A stretch of 64,000 nucleotides of DNA, from NCBI RefSeq assembly GCF_026409565.1, contig NZ_CP112881.1:3541501-3605500 (forward strand), read 5' to 3'. The notes under the pieces are model-generated. The model had not been told where the DNA came from. It saw nothing but the letters and a program-made list of their open reading frames with translations, and did no database searches. The position numbers and the translations under genes are program-made. This stretch comes from Sneathiella aquimaris. Lineage in GTDB: Bacteria > Pseudomonadota > Alphaproteobacteria > Sneathiellales > Sneathiellaceae. Positions 17,939 through 28,068 of this stretch are shown piece by piece (positions within the stretch are counted from its first letter, which is position 1; each line of letters begins with the position of its first letter).

Positions 17939-19552
17939 ATGTTGAACCTGCGCATCCTGATTGTGGCCATTGCACTGACTTTTTGTTCATCGATATCCGC
18001 CATCGCCCATCATGACGACCTGAACGCTCACATCACCGCTTTAGCGAAAGGCGGATTGAAAGATCGGGCCAAACAGGTGGATCATCTTCTCAAAACCGGT
18101 GACCCGAAAATCATCCCGGTCCTTGAGCATTTGGCCGACGGCACACTTTTCATGCAAAAGGCAGATCGCGCGGTTGTCCTGACCGAAAAAAACGGCAAAA
18201 AATACACGACAACTGATCCGCTGACAGGTGAACGCAAAACCGATATAACCAAAGGGGCCCTCAAGAAAATCAAGACGAATAACAGCCTGCGCCGCAAGAT
18301 CAACGAAGGGTTGAACCTGTTTTCGCTCTCTAGCGCAGACCCGGCGGTTCGTTTGGATGCGGCCCAATCTCTTTTAAAAACACGAACCGAAACGGCACTG
18401 GCTTTTATTAATGTCAGCGTCGAAAAAGAAACAGTCGAAGAAGTAAAAACGGCGATGGAAAACGTTCAGGCGGTACTGCGACTGTCGATCGGTAAAGACA
18501 CCGCTGAACGCCTTGCAGCCCTTGAAACAATTGCACAAATGGGCGGGCGCGAAGCACTGCCAATTCTGGCACAGATTTCTGATGACCCCAATCCGTACAT
18601 TGTCGCCCGCGCCGCCAAAATCGAAGCCACCATCTTAAAAGAACTCAAACTTTGGGACAGCCTGCAAAATGTTTGGTATGGCCTGTCGCTGGGCTCGGTC
18701 CTGCTTCTCGCCTCCATCGGCCTTGCCATTACCTTTGGCGTCATGGGCGTTATCAATATGGCTCATGGTGAAATGGTCATGATCGGGGCGTATTCAGCCT
18801 ATGTCGCCCAACAGGTGGTTCTTGCCCTTTCTCCCACTCTGGTCGGTTACTCACTTGTTCTGGCATTACCGCTGGCATTTCTGACGGCAGGGACCATCGG
18901 TTTCGTCATGGAACGCGGCATTATCCGTTTTCTTTACGGACGCCCGCTGGAAACCCTGCTCGCTACCTGGGGGGTCTCCTTGTTTCTTCAGCAAACCGTC
19001 AGAACCGTATTTGGACCAACCAATCAGGAGGTCGCCAATCCCGACTGGATGTCTGGTGCGCTTGCGGTGGGCGAAATCTCACTGACCTGGAACAGGATCT
19101 GGATCCTGCTCTTTGCCGCGGCTGTTTTTGCTTTTCTGTTTTTCCTTCTCAAAAAGACCCGAATGGGGCTTCAGATGCGCGCCGTTACCCAAAACCGCAG
19201 CATGGCCTCCTCGATGGGAATTAAAACACCGTGGGTGGACGCCTTCACCTTTGCACTGGGCTCCGGTATTGCCGGCATTGCAGGCGTCGCCTTATCGCAG
19301 ATCGGAAATGTGTCCCCCAACCTTGGGCAAACCTACATCATCGACAGTTTCATGGTTGTTGTTTTTGGAGGCGTCGGAAACCTTTGGGGAACTTTAATCG
19401 GCGCCCTATCCCTCGGCATTGCCAATAAATTCATCGAACCATTTTCCGGCGCAGTCCTTGCAAAAATCATGGTTCTGACATTCATCATCTTATTTATCCA
19501 AAAACGTCCTCGCGGATTGTTTGCGCTTAAAGGGCGGGCGGTAGAACAATGA
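17939..19552 (+). CDS. urtB: urea ABC transporter permease UrtB
   Basis: A 537-residue permease with the long N-terminal extension found in proteobacterial UrtB. Residues 1-22 look like a signal sequence (LRILIVAIALTFCSSISAIA), followed by about 200 residues with HEAT-like alpha repeats (DPAVRLDAAQSLL, GGREALPILAQISDDPNPYI) that should sit in the periplasm. The LivH-type membrane domain starts near GLSLGSVLLLASIGLAITFG and includes GVINMAHGEMVMIGAY. The start is the ATG at 17939; a TTG six bases earlier is possible. Its stop overlaps urtC by 4 bp. Confidence 0.95.
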   Translation: MLNLRILIVAIALTFCSSISAIAHHDDLNAHITALAKGGLKDRAKQVDHLLKTGDPKIIPVLEHLADGTLFMQKADRAVVLTEKNGKKYTTTDPLTGERKTDITKGALKKIKTNNSLRRKINEGLNLFSLSSADPAVRLDAAQSLLKTRTETALAFINVSVEKETVEEVKTAMENVQAVLRLSIGKDTAERLAALETIAQMGGREALPILAQISDDPNPYIVARAAKIEATILKELKLWDSLQNVWYGLSLGSVLLLASIGLAITFGVMGVINMAHGEMVMIGAYSAYVAQQVVLALSPTLVGYSLVLALPLAFLTAGTIGFVMERGIIRFLYGRPLETLLATWGVSLFLQQTVRTVFGPTNQEVANPDWMSGALAVGEISLTWNRIWILLFAAAVFAFLFFLLKKTRMGLQMRAVTQNRSMASSMGIKTPWVDAFTFALGSGIAGIAGVALSQIGNVSPNLGQTYIIDSFMVVVFGGVGNLWGTLIGALSLGIANKFIEPFSGAVLAKIMVLTFIILFIQKRPRGLFALKGRAVEQ

Positions 19553-20712
19553 TTTCTGGTTTTCTTTTCCGTAAAATGGATCAGCGCATTATCTGGGTCG
19601 CCAGCATTCTCGGCTTGCTGGCCATTCTGGCCCCTGTCCTGAACCTGATGACCGACCCGCAGAGCCTGTGGCACCTGCCTGATTACATGATTTCCCTTGC
19701 CGGAAAGTACCTGACCTATGCTCTGCTGGCACTCGCCCTCGATCTTGTTTGGGGTTATTGCGGTATTCTCTCGCTTGGGCATGGCGCTTTCTTTGCCCTT
19801 GGCGGATATGCCATGGGTATGTATCTGATGCGTCAAATCGGAACCCGGGGTGTTTACGGCGATCCTATCCTTCCTGACTTTATGGTATTTCTAAACTGGT
19901 CAGAATTACCTTGGTACTGGTACGGATTTGATCAGTTCTGGTTTGCTGGTCTTATGGTGTTTGCCGTTCCGGGATTGCTGGCATTTGTTTTCGGCTGGTT
20001 TGCCTTTCGCTCTCGCGTTACCGGTGTTTATCTATCAATCATTACACAAGCCCTGACCTATGCGCTTCTGCTGGCCTTTTTCAGAAATGATATGGGGTTT
20101 GGCGGCAATAACGGCCTGACAGATTTTAAAGATATTCTTGGATTCACCTTGCAAAATTCCGGCACCCGTGCGGCCCTGTTCTCCGCGTCTGCAATCGCCC
20201 TGTCGCTTTGCCTTCTTTTATGTTCAGCGATCATTCGTTCGCGATTTGGAAAGGTCCTGATCGCCGTACGCGATGCGGAATCCCGAACGCGGTTTTTGGG
20301 CTATCGGGTCGAAAATGTGAAACTGTTCGTCTTTGTGCTCTCTGCCATGATGGCGGGACTGGCAGGGGCGCTTTACGTCCCGCAAGTCGGCATCATTAAT
20401 CCCGGCGAGTTCGCTCCCGCCAACTCAATTGAAGTTGTAATCTGGACGGCGATCGGCGGCCGCGGAACCCTTATTGGTCCCATCCTTGGGGCGATAACCG
20501 TTAATTTAGGCAAAAGCTGGTTTACCGCCGCCCTGCCTGATTACTGGCTATTTGTCCTTGGGGCGCTTTTTATTGCCGTCACTCTTTTCCTACCTAAAGG
20601 CCTTATGGGGCTCTTCAACAAGATTTCAACAATGATACGGCAAAACACCTTTACCAACACCCACCCTTTGATACCCGCCCCTTCTGAACAGGGAGGAGAG
20701 AAAACAAAATGA
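19549..20712 (+). CDS. urtC: urea ABC transporter permease UrtC
   Basis: A 387-residue LivM-type permease that pairs with UrtB in the inner membrane. LDLVWGYCGILSLGHGAFFALGG is the family hallmark segment, and FRSRVTGVYLSIITQALTYA plus YVPQVGIINPGEFAPANSIE follow in the expected order. It overlaps urtB by ATGA and overlaps urtD by 4 bp as well. The last 30 residues are hydrophilic and Pro/Thr-rich, beyond the usual end of the membrane domain. Confidence 0.95.
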   Translation: MISGFLFRKMDQRIIWVASILGLLAILAPVLNLMTDPQSLWHLPDYMISLAGKYLTYALLALALDLVWGYCGILSLGHGAFFALGGYAMGMYLMRQIGTRGVYGDPILPDFMVFLNWSELPWYWYGFDQFWFAGLMVFAVPGLLAFVFGWFAFRSRVTGVYLSIITQALTYALLLAFFRNDMGFGGNNGLTDFKDILGFTLQNSGTRAALFSASAIALSLCLLLCSAIIRSRFGKVLIAVRDAESRTRFLGYRVENVKLFVFVLSAMMAGLAGALYVPQVGIINPGEFAPANSIEVVIWTAIGGRGTLIGPILGAITVNLGKSWFTAALPDYWLFVLGALFIAVTLFLPKGLMGLFNKISTMIRQNTFTNTHPLIPAPSEQGGEKTK

Positions 20713-21458
20713 CTTCTGTTTCTTCAAGCCTGCTCTATCTGGATGATGTTCATGTGGCCTTCGATGGGTTCAAGGCGATTAACGGCTTATCGCTGGTGAT
20801 CGAACCCGGTGAAATGCGGGCGATCATTGGCCCCAACGGTGCAGGCAAAACCACCATGCTGGATATCATCACCGGAAAAACCCGCCCTGACACCGGCGAC
20901 GTTTTATTCGAGGGTGAAATCGACCTGACAGAGAAAGACGAAACCGAAATCGCACAGGCGGGGATCGGCCGAAAATTTCAGAAACCGACAGTTTTCGAAG
21001 GTCAAACTGTGCGCGAAAACCTGGAATTGTCCCTCGCTGGCAACCGAAATATTCTGGCCTCAATTCTCTATCAGGAAAATACAGAAGATCATGATCGGGT
21101 GACCAGCATTCTGGAAACAATCCGCTTGCTTGAGCGCCAAAACGATCTTGCCGCCGACCTTTCTCATGGCCAGAAACAATGGCTTGAAATTGGCATGTTG
21201 CTAGCTCAGGACCCCAAGCTTCTACTGGTCGATGAGCCGGTCGCCGGGATGACAGACGCCGAAACGGTCGAAACCGCGAAACTTCTCAGAAATATTGCCA
21301 AAACACGATCTGTCATTGTTGTCGAGCACGATATGGGCTTCATTCGCGATCTGGGTGTCAAAGTGACAGTTCTCGCGGAAGGATCCGTTCTGGCAGAAGG
21401 ATCCCTGGATCATGTCAGTGCCCATCCTGCCGTCATTGAAAGTTACCTAGGAAGATAA
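20709..21458 (+). CDS. urtD: urea ABC transporter ATP-binding protein UrtD
   Basis: A 249-residue LivG-type ATPase. Walker A is GPNGAGKTT, the Q-loop region FQKPTVFEGQTVRENLELSL is typical of UrtD, the signature is LSHGQKQWLEIGM instead of LSGGQ, as is usual in this subfamily, and Walker B is LLLVDEPVAGMTD. GAGGAG lies upstream of the ATG. It works with UrtE to power the UrtBC channel and is one base away from the urtE start. Confidence 0.96.
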   Translation: MTSVSSSLLYLDDVHVAFDGFKAINGLSLVIEPGEMRAIIGPNGAGKTTMLDIITGKTRPDTGDVLFEGEIDLTEKDETEIAQAGIGRKFQKPTVFEGQTVRENLELSLAGNRNILASILYQENTEDHDRVTSILETIRLLERQNDLAADLSHGQKQWLEIGMLLAQDPKLLLVDEPVAGMTDAETVETAKLLRNIAKTRSVIVVEHDMGFIRDLGVKVTVLAEGSVLAEGSLDHVSAHPAVIESYLGR

Positions 21459-21459
21459 A

Positions 21460-22161
21460 ATGAGCGCCTTGTCAATTGAAGCGGTAGATTTGCACTACGG
21501 TGCGGCACAGGTCCTTCGGAACATTTCCTTTTCGGCAGAAGCTGCCAGAATCACCTGTATCCTTGGACGCAATGGTGTTGGAAAAACATCGTTGCTAAGA
21601 GCCATTACCGGTCAGCATCCTGTTTCCAAGGGAGACATTCGAATTCAAGGGGATATTGTGACCAAAACGGCCCCTTATAATCGGGCAAAAAAAGGAATTG
21701 CCTATGTCCCGCAGGGCCGCGAAATCTTCCCGCAATTGACCGTCCGGGAAAATCTGGAAACAGCTTTTGCCCAGCTGGCCCGACGCGATCGGTTTATCGA
21801 CGAAGAGGTCTATCATCTTTTCCCTGTTCTCAAGGATATGCTGAGCCGAAGGGGAGGCGACTTATCGGGCGGGCAACAACAACAGCTTGCCATCGCCCGG
21901 GCGATGACAACCCGTCCGTCAATCCTGGTTCTGGACGAGCCGACGGAAGGCATTCAGCCCTCGATCATCAAGGATATTGGCCGCGCCATCCAGTATCTAA
22001 GAGATGAGAAGGGAATGGCAATATTGTTGGTCGAACAGTATCTTGATTTTTGCCGGGAACTGGCTGACACTGTGCATATTATGGACCGCGGGGAAATCAC
22101 TCATTCGGGTCCCTCAACAGATCTGGATCGGGACGATGTACGCCGCTATCTCACCGTCTGA
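21460..22161 (+). CDS. urtE: urea ABC transporter ATP-binding protein UrtE
   Basis: A 233-residue LivF-type ATPase. Walker A is GRNGVGKTS, IAYVPQGREIFPQLTVRENL is the UrtE/LivF Q-loop segment, LSGGQQQQLAIARAM the signature, and LVLDEPTEGIQPSI the Walker B with its following switch. It completes the transporter. The ureD start lies inside its last 26 bp, so transport and urease genes are physically fused into one operon. Confidence 0.96.
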   Translation: MSALSIEAVDLHYGAAQVLRNISFSAEAARITCILGRNGVGKTSLLRAITGQHPVSKGDIRIQGDIVTKTAPYNRAKKGIAYVPQGREIFPQLTVRENLETAFAQLARRDRFIDEEVYHLFPVLKDMLSRRGGDLSGGQQQQLAIARAMTTRPSILVLDEPTEGIQPSIIKDIGRAIQYLRDEKGMAILLVEQYLDFCRELADTVHIMDRGEITHSGPSTDLDRDDVRRYLTV

Positions 22162-22990
22162 TAGACTAAGAACGCCCCACCAGCGGACAGATGGTTCCGG
22201 TCGGATACGGTTTAAAATATCGCCTTCGGGTAAAACCGTTCTCGATCACCTGTATCAACGCGGCGCGGCCAAAATCAGACTACCCAAGACCTACACCAAG
22301 CACAGCAAAGAAGCCGTATTGATTAACAGTTCCGGTGGGTTGACCGGCGGTGATCTACTTGACTGGCAGATAAGCGCCGGAGAAGACTGTTATGGTGTCA
22401 TTTCAAGTCAGGCCTGCGAGAAAATTTATAAATCGACCGGTGATACCGCCGTCGTCAAAACCACAATTTCGGTTGCTGAAAATGCGCGCGTTGACTGGTT
22501 GCCACAAGAAACAATCCTTTTTGATCGGGCGAAACTAAGCCGTGATCTGATTGTCGATCTTGCAACGAACGCACGCTTTCTTGGCGTGGAAGCATCTGTC
22601 CTTGGGCGCGCCGCGATGGGCGAGCAGGTCCGGTCACTTTCATTTGGCGATCAATGGCGCCTTTATCGAGAGGGTGTGCTGGTCCACGCCGACAATGTCC
22701 GCCTTTCAGGCGACATGACCGTTCATGTTAAAAACCCCGCTGTTCTTGGCGGTGACCGATGTTTTGCAACACTTGTTTATTGCGGGCCGGAGGATTTGGA
22801 TCAATTAAAGCATCTGGCATCAGAGATCCGGGACAGCAGTACCGCTCAAAGTTTCGGTGTCAGCGCTTTTAACGGCAAAATTGTTGCGCGCCTAACTGCA
22901 CCAGACAGCCTGTTGCTCCGCCGCGCCCTCATTCCGATCCTTCAAATATTAAGACCCTCGGAGGCACTTCCAAGGGTCTGGACGACATAA
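22136..22990 (+). CDS. ureD: urease accessory protein UreD
   Basis: A 284-residue accessory protein that binds apo-urease and, with UreF and UreG, opens the active site for nickel loading. [19 protein letters not shown] and [11 protein letters not shown] are family motifs, followed by [18 protein letters not shown]. The ATG at 22136 ([11 protein letters not shown]) is the last start that keeps the complete domain, though it overlaps urtE by 26 bp; upstream residues of this frame are antistructure of urtE. Overlap suggests translational coupling between uptake and enzyme assembly. Confidence 0.92.
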   Translation: MYAAISPSDRLRTPHQRTDGSGRIRFKISPSGKTVLDHLYQRGAAKIRLPKTYTKHSKEAVLINSSGGLTGGDLLDWQISAGEDCYGVISSQACEKIYKSTGDTAVVKTTISVAENARVDWLPQETILFDRAKLSRDLIVDLATNARFLGVEASVLGRAAMGEQVRSLSFGDQWRLYREGVLVHADNVRLSGDMTVHVKNPAVLGGDRCFATLVYCGPEDLDQLKHLASEIRDSSTAQSFGVSAFNGKIVARLTAPDSLLLRRALIPILQILRPSEALPRVWTT

Positions 22991-23007
22991 GAATAAAGGG
23001 AAACGTC

Positions 23008-23310
23008 ATGAACCTGACACCAAGAGAGAAAGACAAGCTTCTCATTGCCATGGCTGCAAATGTTGCGCGGCGCCGATTGGAACGCGGGGTAATTCTCAAC
23101 CATCCAGAGGCAATTGCCCTGATCTCGGACTTTATCGTTGAAGGTGCCAGAGATGGGAAAACGGTTGCCGAGCTTATGGAAGAAGGGGCCCATATCCTGA
23201 CCCGTGATCAGGTGATGGAGGGGATCCCTGAAATGATCCACGACATTCAAGTCGAGGCGACATTTCCAGATGGGGTGAAACTTGTCACTGTCCATGAACC
23301 CATTCGATAG
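23008..23310 (+). CDS. ureA: urease subunit gamma
   Basis: A 100-residue structural subunit. [20 protein letters not shown] is the conserved start, and [20 protein letters not shown] and [20 protein letters not shown] follow as in other UreA proteins. AAGGGAAACG precedes the ATG. It is a separate gene from ureB, the arrangement of most bacteria, unlike the fused form of Helicobacter. Confidence 0.97.
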   Translation: MNLTPREKDKLLIAMAANVARRRLERGVILNHPEAIALISDFIVEGARDGKTVAELMEEGAHILTRDQVMEGIPEMIHDIQVEATFPDGVKLVTVHEPIR

Positions 23311-23321
23311 AGGAACACACT

Positions 23322-23627
23322 ATGATCCCCGGCGAAATAATTACCAAAGACGGCAATATCGAATTGAATGCCGGTCTGGACGTTACAGAAATTTCTGTCT
23401 CAAATACAGGCGACCGCCCCATTCAAGTGGGCTCGCATTATCATTTTTACGAAACCAACCCCGCGCTTGAATTCGATCGCCCGAACGCTCGCGGAAAACG
23501 GCTTGATATTGCAGCGGGCACGGCGGTTCGTTTCGAACCGGGACAAACCCGACTTGTGACACTCATTCCCCTGTCCGGCAATCGTGTTATTCATGGTTTT
23601 CGCGGCGAAGTTGAAGGGAAACTCTAA
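23322..23627 (+). CDS. ureB: urease subunit beta
   Basis: A 101-residue structural subunit. [18 protein letters not shown] is the typical start, [20 protein letters not shown] the most conserved segment, and [20 protein letters not shown] the C-terminal part. Its TAA stop shares its last A with the ureC ATG (TAATG), so the two subunits are translationally coupled. Confidence 0.97.
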   Translation: MIPGEIITKDGNIELNAGLDVTEISVSNTGDRPIQVGSHYHFYETNPALEFDRPNARGKRLDIAAGTAVRFEPGQTRLVTLIPLSGNRVIHGFRGEVEGKL

Positions 23628-25339
23628 TGGCAAATTCAATTTCACGGGCAAGCTATGCGGACATGTTCGGACCGACCACCGGCGACAAGATCCGGCTTGC
23701 CGATACAGAACTCTTCATTGAAGTTGAAAAAGACTACACTCGATATGGCGAAGAAGTAAAATTTGGCGGCGGAAAAGTTATTCGGGACGGCATGGGGCAA
23801 AGTCAGGTTTCCCGGGCAGACGGTGCTGTGGATACTGTCATTACAAACGCTCTTGTTGTCGATCACACTGGTATCTTTAAAGCCGATATCGGGCTGAAAG
23901 ACGGTCTGATCAAAGCCATTGGCAAAGCCGGAAACCCCGACACCCAATCCGGCGTTGATATCATCATTGGGCCCGGAACTGAGGTCATCGCAGGCGAAGG
24001 GAAAATCCTGACCGCCGGTGGCATGGACGCGCATATTCACTTTATTTGTCCCCAGCAAATAGAAGAAGCCCTGATGTCTGGAATTACTACCATGTTAGGC
24101 GGCGGCACCGGCCCCGCCCATGGTACTCTTGCGACAACCTGCACACCCGGTCCCTGGCATATTGCCCGCATGATAGAAGCCGCGGACGCCTTTCCCATGA
24201 ACCTGGCATTTGCCGGCAAAGGAAATGCCACACGGCCGGAAGCCCTTGTGGAAATGCTGAAAGGCGGGGCCGCAGCCCTTAAATTGCATGAAGATTGGGG
24301 GACAACACCCGCGGCCATTAACAACTGTCTTGCGGTTGCCGATGAACATGATGTTCAAGTCATGATCCATACCGATACGCTGAACGAGTCCGGTTTTGTG
24401 GAAAGCACCGTAAAAGCATTTGATAATCGGACCATCCACGCCTTTCACACCGAAGGGGCAGGCGGCGGTCACGCACCGGACATCATCAAGATCTGCGGCA
24501 TGCCCAATGTGATCCCATCCTCGACAAACCCGACCCGCCCTTACACGGCCAATACGGTTGCCGAGCATCTGGATATGCTGATGGTGTGCCATCATCTGGA
24601 TTCCAATATTCCCGAAGACATAGCCTTTGCTGAAAGCCGGATCAGAAAAGAAACCATTGCAGCAGAAGACATTCTGCATGACATCGGGGCATTTTCGATC
24701 ATTTCATCTGACAGTCAGGCAATGGGCCGGGTTGGTGAAGTTCTTATTCGAACCTGGCAAACGGCCGATAAAATGAAACGGCAACGAGGGCCCCTTGCCG
24801 AAGAAACCGGCGACAACGATAATTTCAGGGTCAGGCGGTATATCTCCAAATATACGATCAATCCGGCAATTGCACAGGGTCTGTCGGCTCATATCGGCTC
24901 CATTGAAGTTGGGAAACGGGCGGATCTTGTGCTTTGGAACCCTGCATTTTTTGGCGTAAAACCAGATATGATTTTGCTTGGCGGAACGATTGCGGCGGCC
25001 CCTATGGGGGACCCGAACGCCTCAATCCCAACACCGCAGCCTGTTCACTACCGGCCAATGTTTGGCTCATTTGGTAGATCGCTGACCAACAGTTCCGTAA
25101 CTTTCGTATCGAAAGCCGCCTTGGAAGATGGATTGCACGGAAAGCTGGGAACACAAAAGGCGATGCTCGCCGTTGAAAATACCCGCTCCGGTATTTCCAA
25201 GGCCAGCATGATCCATAATGACGCAACCCCGGACATCACGGTTGACCCTGAAACCTATGAAGTGACCGCCGACGGAGAAATCCTGACCTGTGAACCTGCA
25301 GAAACGGTCCCTATGTCCCAACGCTATTTCCTATTTTAA
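23627..25339 (+). CDS. ureC: urease subunit alpha (catalytic)
   Basis: A 570-residue nickel enzyme that hydrolyses urea to ammonia and carbamate. Nickel ligands can be read: the HxH pair in [14 protein letters not shown], the carbamylated Lys in ALKLHEDWG, His in MIHTDTLNE, His in [13 protein letters not shown], and Asp in [12 protein letters not shown]. The mobile flap Cys and His are in [20 protein letters not shown]. All catalytic residues are present, so the enzyme should be active. Length is normal. Confidence 0.98.
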   Translation: MANSISRASYADMFGPTTGDKIRLADTELFIEVEKDYTRYGEEVKFGGGKVIRDGMGQSQVSRADGAVDTVITNALVVDHTGIFKADIGLKDGLIKAIGKAGNPDTQSGVDIIIGPGTEVIAGEGKILTAGGMDAHIHFICPQQIEEALMSGITTMLGGGTGPAHGTLATTCTPGPWHIARMIEAADAFPMNLAFAGKGNATRPEALVEMLKGGAAALKLHEDWGTTPAAINNCLAVADEHDVQVMIHTDTLNESGFVESTVKAFDNRTIHAFHTEGAGGGHAPDIIKICGMPNVIPSSTNPTRPYTANTVAEHLDMLMVCHHLDSNIPEDIAFAESRIRKETIAAEDILHDIGAFSIISSDSQAMGRVGEVLIRTWQTADKMKRQRGPLAEETGDNDNFRVRRYISKYTINPAIAQGLSAHIGSIEVGKRADLVLWNPAFFGVKPDMILLGGTIAAAPMGDPNASIPTPQPVHYRPMFGSFGRSLTNSSVTFVSKAALEDGLHGKLGTQKAMLAVENTRSGISKASMIHNDATPDITVDPETYEVTADGEILTCEPAETVPMSQRYFLF

Positions 25340-25354
25340 GGCAGGATAAAAAAG

Positions 25355-25798
25355 ATGATTATCGCGTATAAAGTTCTCAAAGAAGAAAAATGGCCCGGAA
25401 TTCCCGAGGATCAGATTACTTTGGAAGAAGAAGACCGCCATCGCCGTCGCCTTCTGCTAAAAAGCGATGCAGGGCTGGAATTTTTGTTGTCGCTTGAACA
25501 TGCAGAACGCCTGGACCATGGCGATGGTCTGCTTTTGGACAACGGGCAAATAATTGAAGTCCTGGCGAAACCAGAGCCTTTATATGAAGTCCGAGCGAAA
25601 GACCCCTTGTCCCTGATGAAGCTTGCCTGGCATCTTGGAAACCGGCATCAGCAAACAGAGATCATGATCGATCATTTCAGAATTCGGCAGGATCATGTCA
25701 TTGCTGATATGCTAAAAGGGTTGGGCGCAGACGTTACCGAAATTGAGGCGCCATTTTCTCCAGTTATTGGGGCCTATGCCAAAAAACATGAACACTGA
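25355..25798 (+). CDS. ureE: urease accessory protein UreE
   Basis: A 147-residue nickel chaperone. LEFLLSLEHAERLDHGDGLLL and KAWHLGNRH-like LAWHLGNRHQQTEIM are the family segments, the latter with the His used for nickel at the dimer interface. The C-terminal tail is short (AKKHEH) and has only two His, unlike the His-rich tail of Klebsiella UreE, so storage of extra nickel is unlikely. The ureF start lies within its last codons. Confidence 0.94.
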   Translation: MIIAYKVLKEEKWPGIPEDQITLEEEDRHRRRLLLKSDAGLEFLLSLEHAERLDHGDGLLLDNGQIIEVLAKPEPLYEVRAKDPLSLMKLAWHLGNRHQQTEIMIDHFRIRQDHVIADMLKGLGADVTEIEAPFSPVIGAYAKKHEH

Positions 25799-26483
25799 AC
25801 ATGACCTTAAGGACAGCCGAGCGTTAATCCGACTTTTAACCTGGATGTCGCCGGCATTTCCTTTAGGCAGCTTTAGTTATAGCCACGGTTTGGAAACAGT
25901 TATTCAGGATGGCCGCTGTCACTCTGCCGCCACCCTGCAAAACTGGTTGGAAACACTTTTACGCGAAGGCGGAGCGTGGAGTGATGCGGTCTTTCTCTGT
26001 CATGCGTGGCAAATAAAAAGCAACCGATTTCAAAACCTCAAAGAATTAAATGACCTTGCACTGGCATTCGCACCGTCCCATGAGCGTTACGTGGAAACCG
26101 TGCAGCAGGGGAACGCCTTTTTTACAGCCAGTAAAGCTTGGCCCCGCCCCTTGCATGAAACATTGGAAAGACAGGGTTTAAAAGAACTCGCCTTTCCCGT
26201 CGCCGTTGGCGCCATTGCGAAAAGCAATCACATCGACCAACAATCGATCCTGCTTGCCTATTTGCACGCTTTTGTTGCCAATTTATGCTCAGTCGCGATG
26301 CGCCTTGTTCCTTTGGGGCAAAGTGATGGACTTGCCGTTCAGGCAGCCCTCGAAGGCGTTCTTCTCGATGTTGCTGATACAGCAAAAACAGCCTCTCTTG
26401 ACGCATTAGGAGGCTCTGCAATTCACTCTGATATAGCGGCCATGCGCCATGAAAATCTAACAACCAGGATATTCAGATCATGA
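25788..26483 (+). CDS. ureF: urease accessory protein UreF
   Basis: A 231-residue all-helical GTPase-activating partner of Ure[22 protein letters not shown] is the well-known N-terminal signature, and [20 protein letters not shown] and [17 protein letters not shown] follow. The ATG at 25788 (MNTEHDLKD) overlaps the ureE stop by 11 bp; the ATG at 25776 (MPKNMNT) is an alternative. Its stop overlaps the ureG start as ATGA. Confidence 0.94.
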   Translation: MNTEHDLKDSRALIRLLTWMSPAFPLGSFSYSHGLETVIQDGRCHSAATLQNWLETLLREGGAWSDAVFLCHAWQIKSNRFQNLKELNDLALAFAPSHERYVETVQQGNAFFTASKAWPRPLHETLERQGLKELAFPVAVGAIAKSNHIDQQSILLAYLHAFVANLCSVAMRLVPLGQSDGLAVQAALEGVLLDVADTAKTASLDALGGSAIHSDIAAMRHENLTTRIFRS

Positions 26484-27133
26484 CTTCCCCCTCGCCTGCC
26501 AAATCATCCTCTGCCCAACCAAACGGTCCAATGCGTATTGGTATTGGTGGCCCTGTTGGCGTTGGAAAAACAACATTAACTGAAAAACTCTGCCTTGCTC
26601 TGCGGGATCATTTTTCCGTCGGTGTCGTGACCAATGATATCTATACCCAGGAAGACGCAATGGCCCTTGTTCGCCGGCAGGCTTTAACCGAAGATCGGAT
26701 TGTCGGTATTGAAACCGGGGGCTGCCCCCATACGGCCATTCGCGAAGATGCAACCATCAACCTGCAAGCCATCGATACGCTGAATGAGCGGCATCCAGAT
26801 CTGGATATCATTTTCATTGAATCCGGCGGTGATAATCTGGCAGCCACTTTTTCGCCAGATCTTGCCGATTTGACACTTTATGTCATTTCAGTCTGTCAGG
26901 GTGATGACATCCCCCGTAAAGGCGGACCTGCGATTACGCGATCTGACCTTCTGATCATCAATAAAACTGATCTTGCCCCCTATGTTGGTGCAGATCTGGA
27001 TCGCATGAAAGACGATGCGGCGAAACTGCGTCAATCCAAACCTCATCTTTTTACTGACCTGTCCCGTAATCAGGGGACTGACGAAATTCGGGATTTTATT
27101 TGCAAGATGTCGGGTTTACCCATGATCAACTGA
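26480..27133 (+). CDS. ureG: urease accessory GTPase UreG
   Basis: A 217-residue SIMIBI-class GTPase that delivers nickel to the UreDF-urease complex. The P-loop [11 protein letters not shown], the metal CPH motif in [31 protein letters not shown] and the guanine motif [11 protein letters not shown] are all present. The first 15 residues are Pro/Ser-rich and not His-rich. It is the last gene of the operon; no clear terminator follows. Confidence 0.97.
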   Translation: MTSPSPAKSSSAQPNGPMRIGIGGPVGVGKTTLTEKLCLALRDHFSVGVVTNDIYTQEDAMALVRRQALTEDRIVGIETGGCPHTAIREDATINLQAIDTLNERHPDLDIIFIESGGDNLAATFSPDLADLTLYVISVCQGDDIPRKGGPAITRSDLLIINKTDLAPYVGADLDRMKDDAAKLRQSKPHLFTDLSRNQGTDEIRDFICKMSGLPMIN

Positions 27134-27273
27134 TCGCAATTTGAAAGGCGTTGGTTGGTGAAAGCCTTGCTTCACAAATCAGAATATGTGTAAAGACATG
27201 CGAACCTTGGCATAAACATTGCGTAATGTTACGCACTCTGTTTTTCACGACACCCAAAAGGCCTGTAATTAAA

Positions 27274-28068
27274 ATGACCGCGTTTCAGAATGTTCGCTTT
27301 ATTCTTACCGATGTAGACGACACCCTAACCTATGAAAGTTCTCTGCCTGCGGAAACGTTTCAGGCTCTCCATAATCTGAGGGAGGCTGGTTATATTGTCA
27401 TCCCGGTGACGGGAGGGTGCGCAGGATGGTGTGATCAAATGGCACGGATCTGGCCGGTAGAAGCGGTCATTGGTGAAAACGGGGCCTTTTATTTACGCAA
27501 AGACGAACAGGGCCATGTTCATTATTGCCATTGGGAGGATGCTGCGAAGCAGAAGCAACTCCAGCAAAAGCTGCTGTCTTTGGCGGCCGACGCCCTGCAA
27601 CTGGTTCCAAAGGCACGATTAGCCAAAGATCAGGCTTACCGTCTGGCTGATGCGGCCATTGATTACAATCAGGATGTCTCAGGTATAACGAAAGAAGAAG
27701 TCGCAAAAATCGTTTCCGTGTTTGAAACGGCAGGGGCAAATGCACGTCCAAGCTCAATTCATGTAAACGCCTGGTTCGGGTCCTATAACAAGAAGATGAT
27801 GGCCTTGAAATTACTGAAGGACTGTTTTGATCTGGACGCGGAAAAAGCCAAAGAACAAGTTCTTTACATTGGTGATGCGCCGAATGACGAGCCAATGTTC
27901 GAGTATTTTCCGATTAGCTTCGGTGTTGCCAACATCCGCAAGGTCTGGGACAGTTTACATCATCGCCCTCGCTGGGTGACCCAATCCAGTGGTGGATATG
28001 GCTTTGCTGAAATGGCCGACGGTTTATTGTCCACGGATATGGCCTCTGCCAAATTCAGCCTAGCTTAA
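27274..28068 (+). CDS. HAD-IIB family hydrolase
   Basis: A 264-residue phosphatase of the HAD superfamily, Cof/sugar-phosphatase type. Motif I is LTDVDDTLTYE (nucleophile Asp and acid Asp), motif II the Thr in IPVTGGCAGW, motif III probably the Lys in SYNKKMMALKLL, and motif IV GDAPNDEPMFE. Family members act on sugar phosphates or mannosyl-phosphoglycerate. No Shine-Dalgarno is seen at 27274, and an ATG at 27226 is an alternative start. It is not part of the urease cluster by function. Its end overlaps the convergent regulator by 9 bp. Confidence 0.9.
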   Translation: MTAFQNVRFILTDVDDTLTYESSLPAETFQALHNLREAGYIVIPVTGGCAGWCDQMARIWPVEAVIGENGAFYLRKDEQGHVHYCHWEDAAKQKQLQQKLLSLAADALQLVPKARLAKDQAYRLADAAIDYNQDVSGITKEEVAKIVSVFETAGANARPSSIHVNAWFGSYNKKMMALKLLKDCFDLDAEKAKEQVLYIGDAPNDEPMFEYFPISFGVANIRKVWDSLHHRPRWVTQSSGGYGFAEMADGLLSTDMASAKFSLA

